From positions 1-15,226 of the forward strand of contig JAGVLR010000264.1 in the NCBI GenBank assembly GCA_020054175.1: DNA of 15,226 nucleotides. The letters are read 5' to 3'. Position 1 is the first letter of the stretch. Each line of letters opens with the position of its first letter. A program made the translations under genes and the position numbers. A model generated the notes under the pieces. The model worked only from the letters and a program-made list of their open reading frames with translations, did not search any database and was not told the origin of the DNA. The stretch comes from Candidatus Dadabacteria bacterium (GTDB lineage: Bacteria > Desulfobacterota_D > UBA1144 > Nemesobacterales > UBA2774). Shown one piece after another: positions 6,555-13,215 of the stretch.

Positions 6555-6575
6555 GCATGAGACACGGTTTCATGC
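6555..6575 (+). other. Hairpin in the rpsU-dnaG gap
   Basis: GCATGA (6555-6560) pairs with TCATGC (6570-6575) across a nine-base loop. There is no T run, so it is not a normal intrinsic terminator. It may protect the rpsU mRNA end or attenuate readthrough, as a site in this gap does in E. coli. Confidence 0.3.
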
Positions 6576-6582
6576 TTATTCC

Positions 6583-6591
6583 TGCTATAGT
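6583..6591 (+). promoter_or_regulatory. Extended -10 promoter candidate for dnaG
   Basis: TGCTATAGT fits the extended -10 pattern TGnTATAAT with one mismatch. No convincing -35 is present. The predicted start near 6598 would place the dnaG start-codon hairpin (6602-6638) at the very 5' end of the transcript. Confidence 0.4.
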
Positions 6592-6601
6592 CCTATTTCC
6601 A

Positions 6602-6638
6602 CGTTAAAATTAAAAGTCTTAGATGGCAAATTTTAACG
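6602..6638 (+). promoter_or_regulatory. Stem-loop holding the dnaG start codon in its loop
   Basis: CGTTAAAATT (6602-6611) and AATTTTAACG (6629-6638) are perfect 10-base reverse complements. The 17-base loop contains the dnaG ATG (6623-6625). The 20 bases upstream of the ATG contain no SD. The stem is mostly A-T. The arrangement suggests translational control of primase level. Confidence 0.55.
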
Positions 6639-8362
6639 ATGACGGTCTTGTTAATGAGATAAAAAGGAGGTTGAGCATTATAGACCTCGTCGAGAGCTAC
6701 ACATCCGTAAAAAAAACCGGAAGAGGTTATGTGGGGCTCTGTCCATTTCATGATGGCCGTAACCCGTCCATGCATATAGATGAAGAGAAAGGGCTTTTCC
6801 ATTGTTTCAGCTGCGGGGCGGGGGGAGATATTCTTGGGTTCTATATGAGGTATAACAATACGACATTCCCGGAAGCCCTCGCAGAGCTTGCCAAGAGGGC
6901 GAATATTCCGATAGAAAAGACCGCGCCGAAAACCAAAGGGGCGCGCGGAGCCGGGACACTTCTAAAAATAAATTCCATCGTTTCGAAATACTACCAAAAG
7001 ACGCTCGAGAGCACGAGGGGTAACCAGGCCCGGCAGTACCTCGAAAAGAGGGGCATTCCCAAAGAAGTCGCCGCGGAGTTCGGCCTGGGTTACGCGCCAG
7101 ACGGCTGGGACAGCCTGACGAAATTCCTCACGAAGCATAAAGTGCCTCTGGGATTTGCGGAGAAAGTCGGGCTTCTCGTGAGACGGAACAGCGGCGACGG
7201 TTTTTACGACAGGTTTCGGGGAAGGCTTATGTTCCCGATAGTGAACGTCGACGGCAAGGTTATAGGGTTCGGCGGGAGAGTTATCGACGGCGAGGGAGAG
7301 CCGAAATACATAAACTCGCCCGAGTCCGAAGTCTATCACAAGCGAAGCAGCTTCTACGGGCTCGACAAATCGCGCGATCATATAAGGCGCGCGCGTCGGG
7401 CGATAATAGTAGAGGGCTACATGGATTTCCTCTCCGTCTATTCGTCCGGGATCAAAAACGCCGTCGCGACGCTCGGGACGGCGCTTACGAGGGACCACGT
7501 CGGCGTGCTTAAGCGGTATACCGACAGGTACGTCGTTATCTTCGACGGCGACGAATCGGGCATCAAGGCGGCTGTGAGGTCTCTCGACGTATTTTTAGAA
7601 GAAGGACTTTTGCCGAACGTCGTAATTCTCCCCGAGGGGACGGACCCGGATTCGTTCATTTCGGCAAGGGGAAAGGACGAGCTTCTTTCGCTCATAGAAA
7701 ACGCCGCCGGGCTTCTGGATTTTTATATAGACAATACTGTTAGAGAATACAGGTCGGGTACCCTTACTCTTAAGAGGAGCGTTAAGGAAATTGCGGACGT
7801 GCTGGCGAAGGTTAACGATCCCATAGCGAAGAACGGGTACGCGAAAAAAGCGGCCGAAAAGCTCGGAGTCAGGGAGAACGAGCTGCTGTCTCTGATGAGA
7901 TTCGGCAAGGGGCAGGCGGCGAAGCCGGTAGAAGGCGCGGCTTCGTCTACGCAAGTTAATCACGAACAAACGCTTCTTGCGGCGCTTTTAAAATTCCCCG
8001 AGCTGTCGGAAACAGTACGCGAGAAGGATATATCGGCGGATATATCCAATCCCGACGTGAAGGCCGTTCTCGAAGAGATGTTGATGAACGGCGTACACGA
8101 CGCTTCGGCGCTTCTTCACATATTTCAGGACAGCCCGGCACAGACTCTCATCACAGGAGCGCTGTTTTCTTCCCCCGGTATTTCCGACAGGGATACCGCG
8201 GGCAGAATGATCGAGACCTGTATAAAGAAGGTGAAGCAGAAAAAGCTCGACGACAGACTTAAAATTCTCAGGCTCAGGATCGACGAAGCTGTCAGGAACA
8301 AGGATTCCGCGCTCGAGAAAGAGATACTTAAGGAATACAGCGAGCTCATGAAGTTAAAATAA
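6623..8362 (+). CDS. dnaG: DNA primase
   Basis: Makes RNA primers at the replication fork in association with the replicative helicase. The 579 aa show all three domains. The N-terminal zinc-binding domain has Cys40, His43, Cys61 and Cys64 (CPFH and CFSCG). The RNA polymerase core (about 115-370) carries FGGRV and a TOPRIM centre with Glu264 in EGYMD and Asp308/Asp310 in FDGDESG, numbered almost as in E. coli (265, 309, 311). A helical C-terminal helicase-interaction domain spans about 430-579. The ATG at 6623 fits the family N-terminus but has no SD and lies in the loop of a 10-bp stem. It is the middle gene of the rpsU-dnaG-rpoD operon; rpoD follows after 20 bases. Confidence 0.97.
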   Translation: MANFNDDGLVNEIKRRLSIIDLVESYTSVKKTGRGYVGLCPFHDGRNPSMHIDEEKGLFHCFSCGAGGDILGFYMRYNNTTFPEALAELAKRANIPIEKTAPKTKGARGAGTLLKINSIVSKYYQKTLESTRGNQARQYLEKRGIPKEVAAEFGLGYAPDGWDSLTKFLTKHKVPLGFAEKVGLLVRRNSGDGFYDRFRGRLMFPIVNVDGKVIGFGGRVIDGEGEPKYINSPESEVYHKRSSFYGLDKSRDHIRRARRAIIVEGYMDFLSVYSSGIKNAVATLGTALTRDHVGVLKRYTDRYVVIFDGDESGIKAAVRSLDVFLEEGLLPNVVILPEGTDPDSFISARGKDELLSLIENAAGLLDFYIDNTVREYRSGTLTLKRSVKEIADVLAKVNDPIAKNGYAKKAAEKLGVRENELLSLMRFGKGQAAKPVEGAASSTQVNHEQTLLAALLKFPELSETVREKDISADISNPDVKAVLEEMLMNGVHDASALLHIFQDSPAQTLITGALFSSPGISDRDTAGRMIETCIKKVKQKKLDDRLKILRLRIDEAVRNKDSALEKEILKEYSELMKLK

Positions 8363-8382
8363 CCGGAAGGCAGGAGAGCCCG

Positions 8383-9990
8383 ATGCGAGACAAGAAAAAG
8401 AAAGATTTCCAGATCGAGCTGATAGACGACGATTCTCTTTCCGGCCCTGCGATCGATATAGAGGACCTCGACGATAGCGACGAAGTCGATACCGCCGTTT
8501 TCTCTGCCGAAGAGGAAGATTCCGCCGAGTTCGACGCCGATGAGGAGGTAGAAGTCGAAGAAGGAGAGGTTCAGTACGGGCTCAAGCCGAGCGAAACGCG
8601 GGAGAATGCGAACGAATACGATTTAATAAGGTTTTATCTCCACGAGATTGCGGACCACTCTCTTCTCACCCGGGAAGAGGAGATAAAGATTGCAAAGGAA
8701 ATAGAAACGGGGAAGAGGGTTATAGCGAGGGCCATACTCAATTCGACGCTGATGCTGAGGGAGATAATCAGGCTCGGCGAAGATCTCCAGAAAGGCAGCC
8801 TCAACATACGCGACATCACGAGCTCTCTCGACGACGCCGACAATATCGCCGAGGAGGACGTTCAGCAGGGGATAAGGAATTCTCTTAATGCCATAGTCGG
8901 ACTCTACGGCGACAACGAGCAGGCCAGGGCCCAGCTCGAAAAGGCCCCACAGAAGAACAGAAAACCGCTTCAGGACAAGATAAGAAGAAATAATAACAAG
9001 ATGCTGATATACCTTGAGGACATTAACCTCAAGGGCACCCAGATGGAGAAGATTCTATCCGTTGCGCGCGCCTTCATCGAAAGGGTCGAAAAGCTCCAGA
9101 AGGAGTACGATGTTCTTCAGAAGCAGAAAGGCGCCGCGGCGACCAAGGCCAGAAAAACGCTTAAGGCGAAGCTGGAGGAATTTTTAAGAGCCTCCGAAAC
9201 GGATACCGCGACGCTCAGGAAATCGCTCAGGAGAATAGAGCTCGGCGAGCAGATGACTCACAGGGCCAGGAGGAAGCTTATAGAGTCGAACCTCCGCCTC
9301 GTCGTCAGTATCGCGAGGCGATACATCAACCGCGGCCTCCCGTTCCTCGACTTGATACAGGAAGGAAACATGGGCCTGATGAGGGCCGTCGAAAAATTCG
9401 AATACAACAGGGGCTACAAATTCTCGACCTACGCGACTTGGTGGATAAGGCAGGCCATAACGAGGGCCCTTGCCGACCAGTCGAGGATTATAAGGATCCC
9501 CGTTCACATGACGGAAACGATTAACCGCATAGTAAGGACGTCGAGGCTCTTAGTGCAGGACCTCGGGCGCGAGCCGCTTCCCGAAGAAATCGCGGAGAAG
9601 GTCGGCATGACGGCGGATAAAGTCGCGCGCGTGCTCAAGATATCGAAGGACCCGATATCCCTCGAAACCCCGATAGGCGACGAGGAAGACAGTAAGCTCG
9701 TGGACCTCATCGAGGATGCGAACACGACCTCGCCTGTGAAGGTTTTGGAGATGAGCGAGCTGAAGGAGATAATAAACAGCGCGCTCTCATCCGTGCTCAA
9801 CACGAGGGAGGAGAGCATCGTCAGGCTCAGGTTCGGCATAGACGACGAGAAGGAGCACACGCTCGAAGAGGTCGGGCAGGAGTTTAAAGTCACCCGCGAG
9901 AGGATAAGGCAGATAGAAGTAAAGGCCATCAAGAAACTGAAGCGCGCGGGCAGGGTTTATCCCATAAAGAGCTACCTCGAAAAGGCGTAA
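8383..9990 (+). CDS. rpoD: RNA polymerase primary sigma factor (sigma-70, RpoD)
   Basis: Housekeeping sigma factor directing RNA polymerase to -35/-10 promoters. The 535-aa protein has region 1.2 (about 78-110, LIRFYLHEI and LLTREEE), a long non-conserved region (about 111-295), and region 2 (about 300-372) with NLRLVVSIARRY, LIQEGNMGLMRAVEKFEY and FSTYATWWIRQAI. Region 3 (about 373-450) and region 4 (about 460-522) follow, the latter with TLEEVGQEFKVTRERIRQIE. Residues 1-70 are strongly acidic and do not resemble a canonical region 1.1. The C-terminus runs about a dozen residues past the usual KLR end. AGGAGA (8372-8377) lies five bases before the ATG. An intrinsic terminator follows at 10006. 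The TTGACA/TATAAT-like promoters in the window fit this sigma factor. Confidence 0.97.
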   Translation: MRDKKKKDFQIELIDDDSLSGPAIDIEDLDDSDEVDTAVFSAEEEDSAEFDADEEVEVEEGEVQYGLKPSETRENANEYDLIRFYLHEIADHSLLTREEEIKIAKEIETGKRVIARAILNSTLMLREIIRLGEDLQKGSLNIRDITSSLDDADNIAEEDVQQGIRNSLNAIVGLYGDNEQARAQLEKAPQKNRKPLQDKIRRNNNKMLIYLEDINLKGTQMEKILSVARAFIERVEKLQKEYDVLQKQKGAAATKARKTLKAKLEEFLRASETDTATLRKSLRRIELGEQMTHRARRKLIESNLRLVVSIARRYINRGLPFLDLIQEGNMGLMRAVEKFEYNRGYKFSTYATWWIRQAITRALADQSRIIRIPVHMTETINRIVRTSRLLVQDLGREPLPEEIAEKVGMTADKVARVLKISKDPISLETPIGDEEDSKLVDLIEDANTTSPVKVLEMSELKEIINSALSSVLNTREESIVRLRFGIDDEKEHTLEEVGQEFKVTRERIRQIEVKAIKKLKRAGRVYPIKSYLEKA

Positions 9991-10005
9991 TAAAACCCTC
10001 ACATC

Positions 10006-10048
10006 TCCCGGCCGCACCCGCATAGCCGCTGTGCCGGGATCATTTTTT
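10006..10048 (+). terminator. Intrinsic terminator of the rpsU-dnaG-rpoD operon
   Basis: TCCCGGC (10006-10012) pairs with GCCGGGA (10033-10039), followed by CATTTTTT (T run 10043-10048). It overlaps the stop codon of the convergent recombinase-like gene and may act weakly in the other direction (TTTTATT on the minus side). Confidence 0.75.
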
Positions 10049-10897
10049 GACAAACTCTTTCGCTTCCTCGAAATATACCAGCGCGGATTCCGTGGTCTTA
10101 AGGTGCATCATGCGCATTATATCCGATACCGTCGCGCCTTCGGCGATTGCCAGGAGAGCCGCTGTGTGTCTTAAACTGAGAGGCTTTATCCCCTTTTTCC
10201 TGAGTCCCGAAAGACCGAGGTAATGATTTATGCGGGCCCTCACGCCGCGCGTCGTAATCCTCTCCCCGGAAGCCCTGTTGCCTATGCCCCAGAATAACGG
10301 CTCACCGCCGGAAGACGCGTCCCTATCCTTAATATATTCCTGAAGGGCTTCAGAAGCGGCCGGATTCAGAATTACATATTCGTCTTTTTTATCCTTGCTC
10401 TTTCCCTGAACGTATATCGCGGTTTTGCCTTCCTTGCGGGTAACGTCACGGAGGTCGGCGCGGACGATTTCGATTTCGCTGAGGCCGGCAAGCGCCATGA
10501 GGCTGAGAATCGCCCGGTCCCTTTTGCCGAGAGGCGACGAGGCGTCGACAGCGCCTAGTAGAATGTCCAATTCGCCGCGAGTGAGAGGGGGCGTCAGGTG
10601 TCTTTCAGGCCGGGCGGCGCCCTTAATTTTCCTCGCGGGGTTTTCAGCCGTCATGTTCTTCGAGACGAGATGATCGTAGAACCGCCTGACGGCGGTGAGA
10701 TAGGCCGACATCGACGTCGGAGAAAGATTCTTCGACAGTATATAGTCTTTATATCTCTGGATGTCGTCCGGGCTCAGCTTCTCGGGCGGCGCGCCTCCAA
10801 GCCACTTCGAGAATTCGCGGAGGGCTTTTCTATAGGTCTCTTTTGTGGTGTCTCTTCTCCTCAGCGAAGAGATGAAATCATCTATTAACGGCTCCAT
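10040..10897 (-). CDS. Tyrosine-recombinase (XerC/D-like) fold protein with altered active site
   Basis: A 285-aa protein with the architecture of XerC/XerD or phage integrases: an N-terminal SAM-like core-binding domain (about 1-90) and a C-terminal catalytic domain (about 105-280). The Arg-I position in the usual GLRxSE motif is Ser140 (AGLSEIEI). The His of HxxR is Leu240, while Arg243 and the following His are kept (SLRHT). His265 and the nucleophile candidate Tyr275 are present, one residue further apart than in XerD (10 rather than 9). Lys167 or Lys170 could be the beta-hairpin lysine. IntDOT of CTnDOT is an active recombinase known to carry Ser at the Arg-I position, so activity cannot be ruled out. 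The gene is convergent with rpoD. The ATG at 10897 has no SD, and a -10-like TTTAAT ends seven bases before it, suggesting a leaderless message. Its GC content resembles that of its neighbours. Confidence 0.85.
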   Translation of the reverse strand: MEPLIDDFISSLRRRDTTKETYRKALREFSKWLGGAPPEKLSPDDIQRYKDYILSKNLSPTSMSAYLTAVRRFYDHLVSKNMTAENPARKIKGAARPERHLTPPLTRGELDILLGAVDASSPLGKRDRAILSLMALAGLSEIEIVRADLRDVTRKEGKTAIYVQGKSKDKKDEYVILNPAASEALQEYIKDRDASSGGEPLFWGIGNRASGERITTRGVRARINHYLGLSGLRKKGIKPLSLRHTAALLAIAEGATVSDIMRMMHLKTTESALVYFEEAKEFVKK

Positions 10898-10904
10898 TTA
10901 CATG

Positions 10905-10933
10905 ATTAAATCATCTTTATTCTTTTTATTCAA
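10905..10933 (-). promoter_or_regulatory. Promoter overlapping a palindrome, recombinase-like gene
   Basis: On the minus strand TTGAAT (10933-10928), 17-base spacer, TTTAAT (10910-10905). The -10 lies within the 13-base palindrome ATGATTAAATCAT (10902-10914). Transcription would start at or near the A of the ATG (10897). Confidence 0.45.
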
Positions 10934-10940
10934 ATCCGCC

Positions 10941-10968
10941 TTGACAAGCTCTCAGGATAGTGTAATTT
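10941..10968 (+). promoter_or_regulatory. Sigma-70 promoter for the 5S rRNA gene
   Basis: TTGACA (10941-10946), 16-base spacer, TAATTT (10963-10968). Predicted start is a few bases before the mature 5S end. Confidence 0.65.
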
Positions 10969-10980
10969 ATTACTCTAGAA

Positions 10981-11099
10981 TCCAGGTGGTAATACTGAAG
11001 AGGCCACACCCGGTCCCATTCCGAACCCGGAAGTTAAGCTCTTCGAGGCCGATGATACTGCATTCTATCGAGTGTGGGAAAGTAGGAAGCTGCCTTGGT
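10981..11099 (+). rRNA. rrf: 5S ribosomal RNA
   Basis: The sequence carries the conserved 5S blocks CCGAACCCGGAAGTTAAG, GGCCGATGATACTGC and GGGAAAGTAGG. The ends pair as helix I (10982-10989 with 11090-11098, one bulged T). The length of about 119 bases is normal. No 16S or 23S gene is in the window; purN follows, so this copy is not embedded in a standard rrn operon here. It has its own TTGACA promoter and a T-run terminator. Confidence 0.93.
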
Positions 11100-11101
11100 T
11101 C

Positions 11102-11109
11102 TTTTTTTT
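11102..11109 (+). terminator. T run ending the 5S transcript
   Basis: Eight consecutive T residues lie just beyond the 5S closing helix, with a further T5 at 11114-11118. Helix I or another 5S stem would serve as the terminator hairpin. Confidence 0.5.
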
Positions 11110-11188
11110 GCCCTTTTTAGTTTTCCCAACGATTATACAGGATTCTAAAGCGTGATTCACCCAGGCCGAACAGACACCGGGTCCGGCC

Positions 11189-11217
11189 TTGAGTTGTGGT
11201 ATCCGCTTGTGTAGTAT
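11189..11217 (+). promoter_or_regulatory. Candidate promoter for purN
   Basis: TTGAGT (11189-11194), 17-base spacer, TAGTAT (11212-11217). Predicted start is near 11224, about 35 bases before the ATG. An AGGCCG/CGGCCT inverted repeat (about 11163-11189) lies just upstream. Confidence 0.5.
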
Positions 11218-11258
11218 CTTCGTCTAAAGATGTGCTCCCGCCGGATAAGGAAATCACA

Positions 11259-11861
11259 ATGAAGAAAATGCGCGTAGCCGTATTCGTTTCGGGGAGCGGC
11301 TCCAACCTCCAGGCGATAATCGACGCCTCGATCCCGTCCATAGAAATAGCGCTCGTATTCAGCAACAACCCCGATGCCTACGCCTTAAAGCGGGCCGAGA
11401 ATCACGGCATTCCGACGCTCGTCATAAATCACAGGGATTTTAAATCGAGAGAAGAATTCGAAACGGAAATTCTGAAACATCTCGAACCGCTCGGCATAGA
11501 GCTTATCGTCCTGGCCGGGTTCATGAGAATTCTTTCACCGCTCCTGGTGAGGGAATATAACAACCGTATGATTAACCTTCACCCGGCGCTCCTGCCGTCC
11601 TTTCCGGGTATAAACGCCGCAAGACAGGCGATTGAGGCCGGTGTGAAGTTCACCGGATGCACTGTTCATTTCGTGGACGAAGGAGTGGATTCGGGGCCTA
11701 TAATTCTCCAGGCCGTCGTGCCCGTTCTCGACGAGGACGACGAGGACAGCCTCCTTCAAAAAATCCACGAAGAAGAACACAGAATATATCCGGAAGCTAT
11801 AAGGCTTATTTCAGAGGGAAAGATAAGGATAGAAGGAAGAAGGGTGCTGAGGAAGCCCTGA
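11259..11861 (+). CDS. purN: Phosphoribosylglycinamide formyltransferase (GART)
   Basis: Transfers a formyl group from 10-formyl-THF to GAR in de novo purine synthesis; cytoplasmic. The 200-aa protein has the nucleotide-binding GSGSNLQA motif (12-19) and the catalytic triad Asn106, His108 and Asp144, at the same numbers as in E. coli PurN. The context is NLHPALLPSFPG and GVDSGPII. The ATG at 11259 is chosen because AAGGAA lies six bases upstream and the N-terminus matches the family; the longer frame from a GTG at 11196 would add 21 residues overlapping the promoter. It stands alone, without other pur genes in view. It converges on the DAHP synthase gene with 17 bases between stops and a shared terminator hairpin. 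Confidence 0.96.
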   Translation: MKKMRVAVFVSGSGSNLQAIIDASIPSIEIALVFSNNPDAYALKRAENHGIPTLVINHRDFKSREEFETEILKHLEPLGIELIVLAGFMRILSPLLVREYNNRMINLHPALLPSFPGINAARQAIEAGVKFTGCTVHFVDEGVDSGPIILQAVVPVLDEDDEDSLLQKIHEEEHRIYPEAIRLISEGKIRIEGRRVLRKP

Positions 11862-11867
11862 GCACCC
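11842..11867. terminator. Shared hairpin between convergent purN and DAHP synthase genes
   Basis: GGGTGCT-G-AGG (11842-11852) pairs with CCT-G-AGCACCC (11857-11867), giving a 10-bp stem with one G-G mismatch and an AAGC loop. It overlaps the end of purN. The downstream T content on both sides is modest (TTTCAGTTTC), so termination may be partial. Confidence 0.55.
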
Positions 11868-11878
11868 CTGTTTCAGTT

Positions 11879-12898
11879 TCAGATTTCCCTTCCCACGGCC
11901 TTTGCGACCGGGGCCGCTTTTTCCATGAGAGTTGCAAATTTCTTCGGCTTTAACGACTGCCCGCCGTCGCTTATAGCTGCGGCCGGGTTGTTGTGAACCT
12001 CGATTATGAGGCCGTCCGCACCGGCGGCTATCGCGGCGAGCGCCATCGGTATGACATACTGCCAGTAGCCTGTTCCGTGGCTCGGGTCTGCGAATATCGG
12101 GAGGTGCGTCTTTTCCTTCAGCACCGGTATGGCGTTAAGGTCGAAGGTGTTTCTCGTCGCTGTTTCGAATGTCCTGATTCCTCTCTCGCAGAGTATGACG
12201 TTTTCGTTGCCCTCTGAGAGAATGTACTCCGCGCACATGAGGAATTCCATTATGGTCGTGGACATGCCTCTTTTAAGGAGGACCGGCTTCTTCGATTTTC
12301 CGACCTGTTTTAAGAGGGCGTAGTTCTGCGAGTTGCGCGCTCCTATCTGGAGGACGTCTGCGTATTCCACGACGGCGTCGAGGTCGTGCGGGTCGAGTAT
12401 TTCAGTCACTATCGGAAGGCCGGTTATCTCTCTAGCCTTGGCCAGGAGCTTAAGTCCCTCGATTCCGAGGCCCTGAAATGCATAGGGGGATGTCCTCGGT
12501 TTATAAGCGCCGCCTCTCAGCATCGTGGCGCCGGCTTCTTTTACGGCGTTCGCTATTTCGAGTATCTGCTCTTCACTTTCGACGGAACACGGGCCCGCTA
12601 TGACGGGTAGCTTGTTGTTGCCGACTACGGCATCCCTGACTTTGATTTCGGTGGGTTCTGTCTTGAATTCGCGGCTTGCGAGCTTATAAGGCTGAAGAAT
12701 GGGCATCACCTTCTCGACGCCCTCTAAAACACTGAGTGTTTCCACATCCTGCGGCTTTCCTCTTTCGTCACCGACGGCGCCGATCACTGTCCTCAGCACG
12801 CCTTCGATGAGGTGGGCCTTGTATCCGAGCTCGTCCAGAGTGGATACGGCCTTTTCGATCTGCTCCTTCGATGCACCGCTCTTCATTACGACAATCAT
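11879..12898 (-). CDS. aroF: 3-deoxy-7-phosphoheptulonate (DAHP) synthase, type I-beta with N-terminal regulatory domain
   Basis: Condenses PEP and erythrose 4-phosphate, the first step of the shikimate pathway. The 339 aa match the Thermotoga maritima type. An N-terminal ferredoxin-like/ACT-like domain (about 1-70) is used in relatives for Tyr/Phe feedback. The barrel follows, with AGPCSVES (101-108) and LRGGAYKPRTSPY (127-139). Metal ligands are Cys104, His274, Glu300 and Asp311, each two positions on from the T. maritima residues (102, 272, 298, 309). Departures from the common sequence are TGYWQYV after the DPSHG motif (many homologues have a basic pair there) and EVHNNP in place of EVHPxP. 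GGGAGG lies upstream of the ATG. Gene symbols for this family vary (aroF/aroG), so the symbol is nominal. It is monocistronic here, convergent with purN. Confidence 0.95.
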   Translation of the reverse strand: MIVVMKSGASKEQIEKAVSTLDELGYKAHLIEGVLRTVIGAVGDERGKPQDVETLSVLEGVEKVMPILQPYKLASREFKTEPTEIKVRDAVVGNNKLPVIAGPCSVESEEQILEIANAVKEAGATMLRGGAYKPRTSPYAFQGLGIEGLKLLAKAREITGLPIVTEILDPHDLDAVVEYADVLQIGARNSQNYALLKQVGKSKKPVLLKRGMSTTIMEFLMCAEYILSEGNENVILCERGIRTFETATRNTFDLNAIPVLKEKTHLPIFADPSHGTGYWQYVIPMALAAIAAGADGLIIEVHNNPAAAISDGGQSLKPKKFATLMEKAAPVAKAVGREI

Positions 12899-12953
12899 TT
12901 GAAATTCTCCCTCCCCGACTGTTCAGGGCTGCATAATATTGAATGAAAATGTT

Positions 12954-12981
12954 ATGCTACATGAAGGCCGGTTGATGTCAA
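12954..12981 (-). promoter_or_regulatory. Promoter for the DAHP synthase gene
   Basis: On the minus strand TTGACA (12981-12976), 16-base spacer, TAGCAT (12959-12954). Predicted start is near 12947, about 50 bases before the ATG. No Trp/Tyr-rich leader peptide is apparent. Confidence 0.6.
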
Positions 12982-13025
12982 TATTTTGAAAAAGGCGTTT
13001 CAGAACGGGGAAATCGGCCATAAAA

Positions 13026-13049
13026 GGGGCTATGCATCAATTGAGCCCC
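13026..13049. other. Short inverted repeat upstream of tRNA-Leu
   Basis: GGGGCT (13026-13031) and AGCCCC (13044-13049) form a 6-bp stem with a 12-base loop. There is no T run. The role is unknown. It lies between the DAHP synthase promoter and the tRNA, in a stretch without genes. Confidence 0.25.
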
Positions 13050-13099
13050 GGCTATTGATTCTTGCCGCGCTACATAGAATAATAATCTTCCGCATTACC

Positions 13100-13186
13100 G
13101 GGCAGGTGGCGGAACCGGCAGACGCGACGGCCTCAAAAGTCGTTGGGCTTACGCTCGTGAGGGTTCGACTCCCTCCCTGCCCACCA
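13100..13186 (+). tRNA. tRNA-Leu (anticodon CAA), CCA encoded
   Basis: The acceptor stem GGGCAGG (13100-13106) pairs with CCTGCCC (13176-13182), followed by discriminator A and an encoded CCA. The anticodon stem ACGGC/GTCGT encloses loop CTCAAAA with anticodon CAA at 13134-13136. A long variable arm (GGGC TTAC GCTC) marks it as class II, and the T arm is GAGGG-TTCGACT-CCCTC. It decodes UUG codons. A pentapeptide-repeat gene ends 30 bases downstream on the other strand. Confidence 0.95.
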
Positions 13187-13215
13187 ATTCGGATGAGTTT
13201 GCGCAAATCCGGAAT

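Noticed and set aside
8026..8047. Repeated GGATATATC in dnaG
   Set aside because: It lies in coding sequence and encodes DISADIS; no sign of regulatory function.
11196..11258. Extended N-terminus of purN from a GTG at 11196
   Set aside because: It overlaps the promoter, lacks an SD, and adds 21 residues absent from the family; the ATG at 11259 gives catalytic numbering equal to E. coli.
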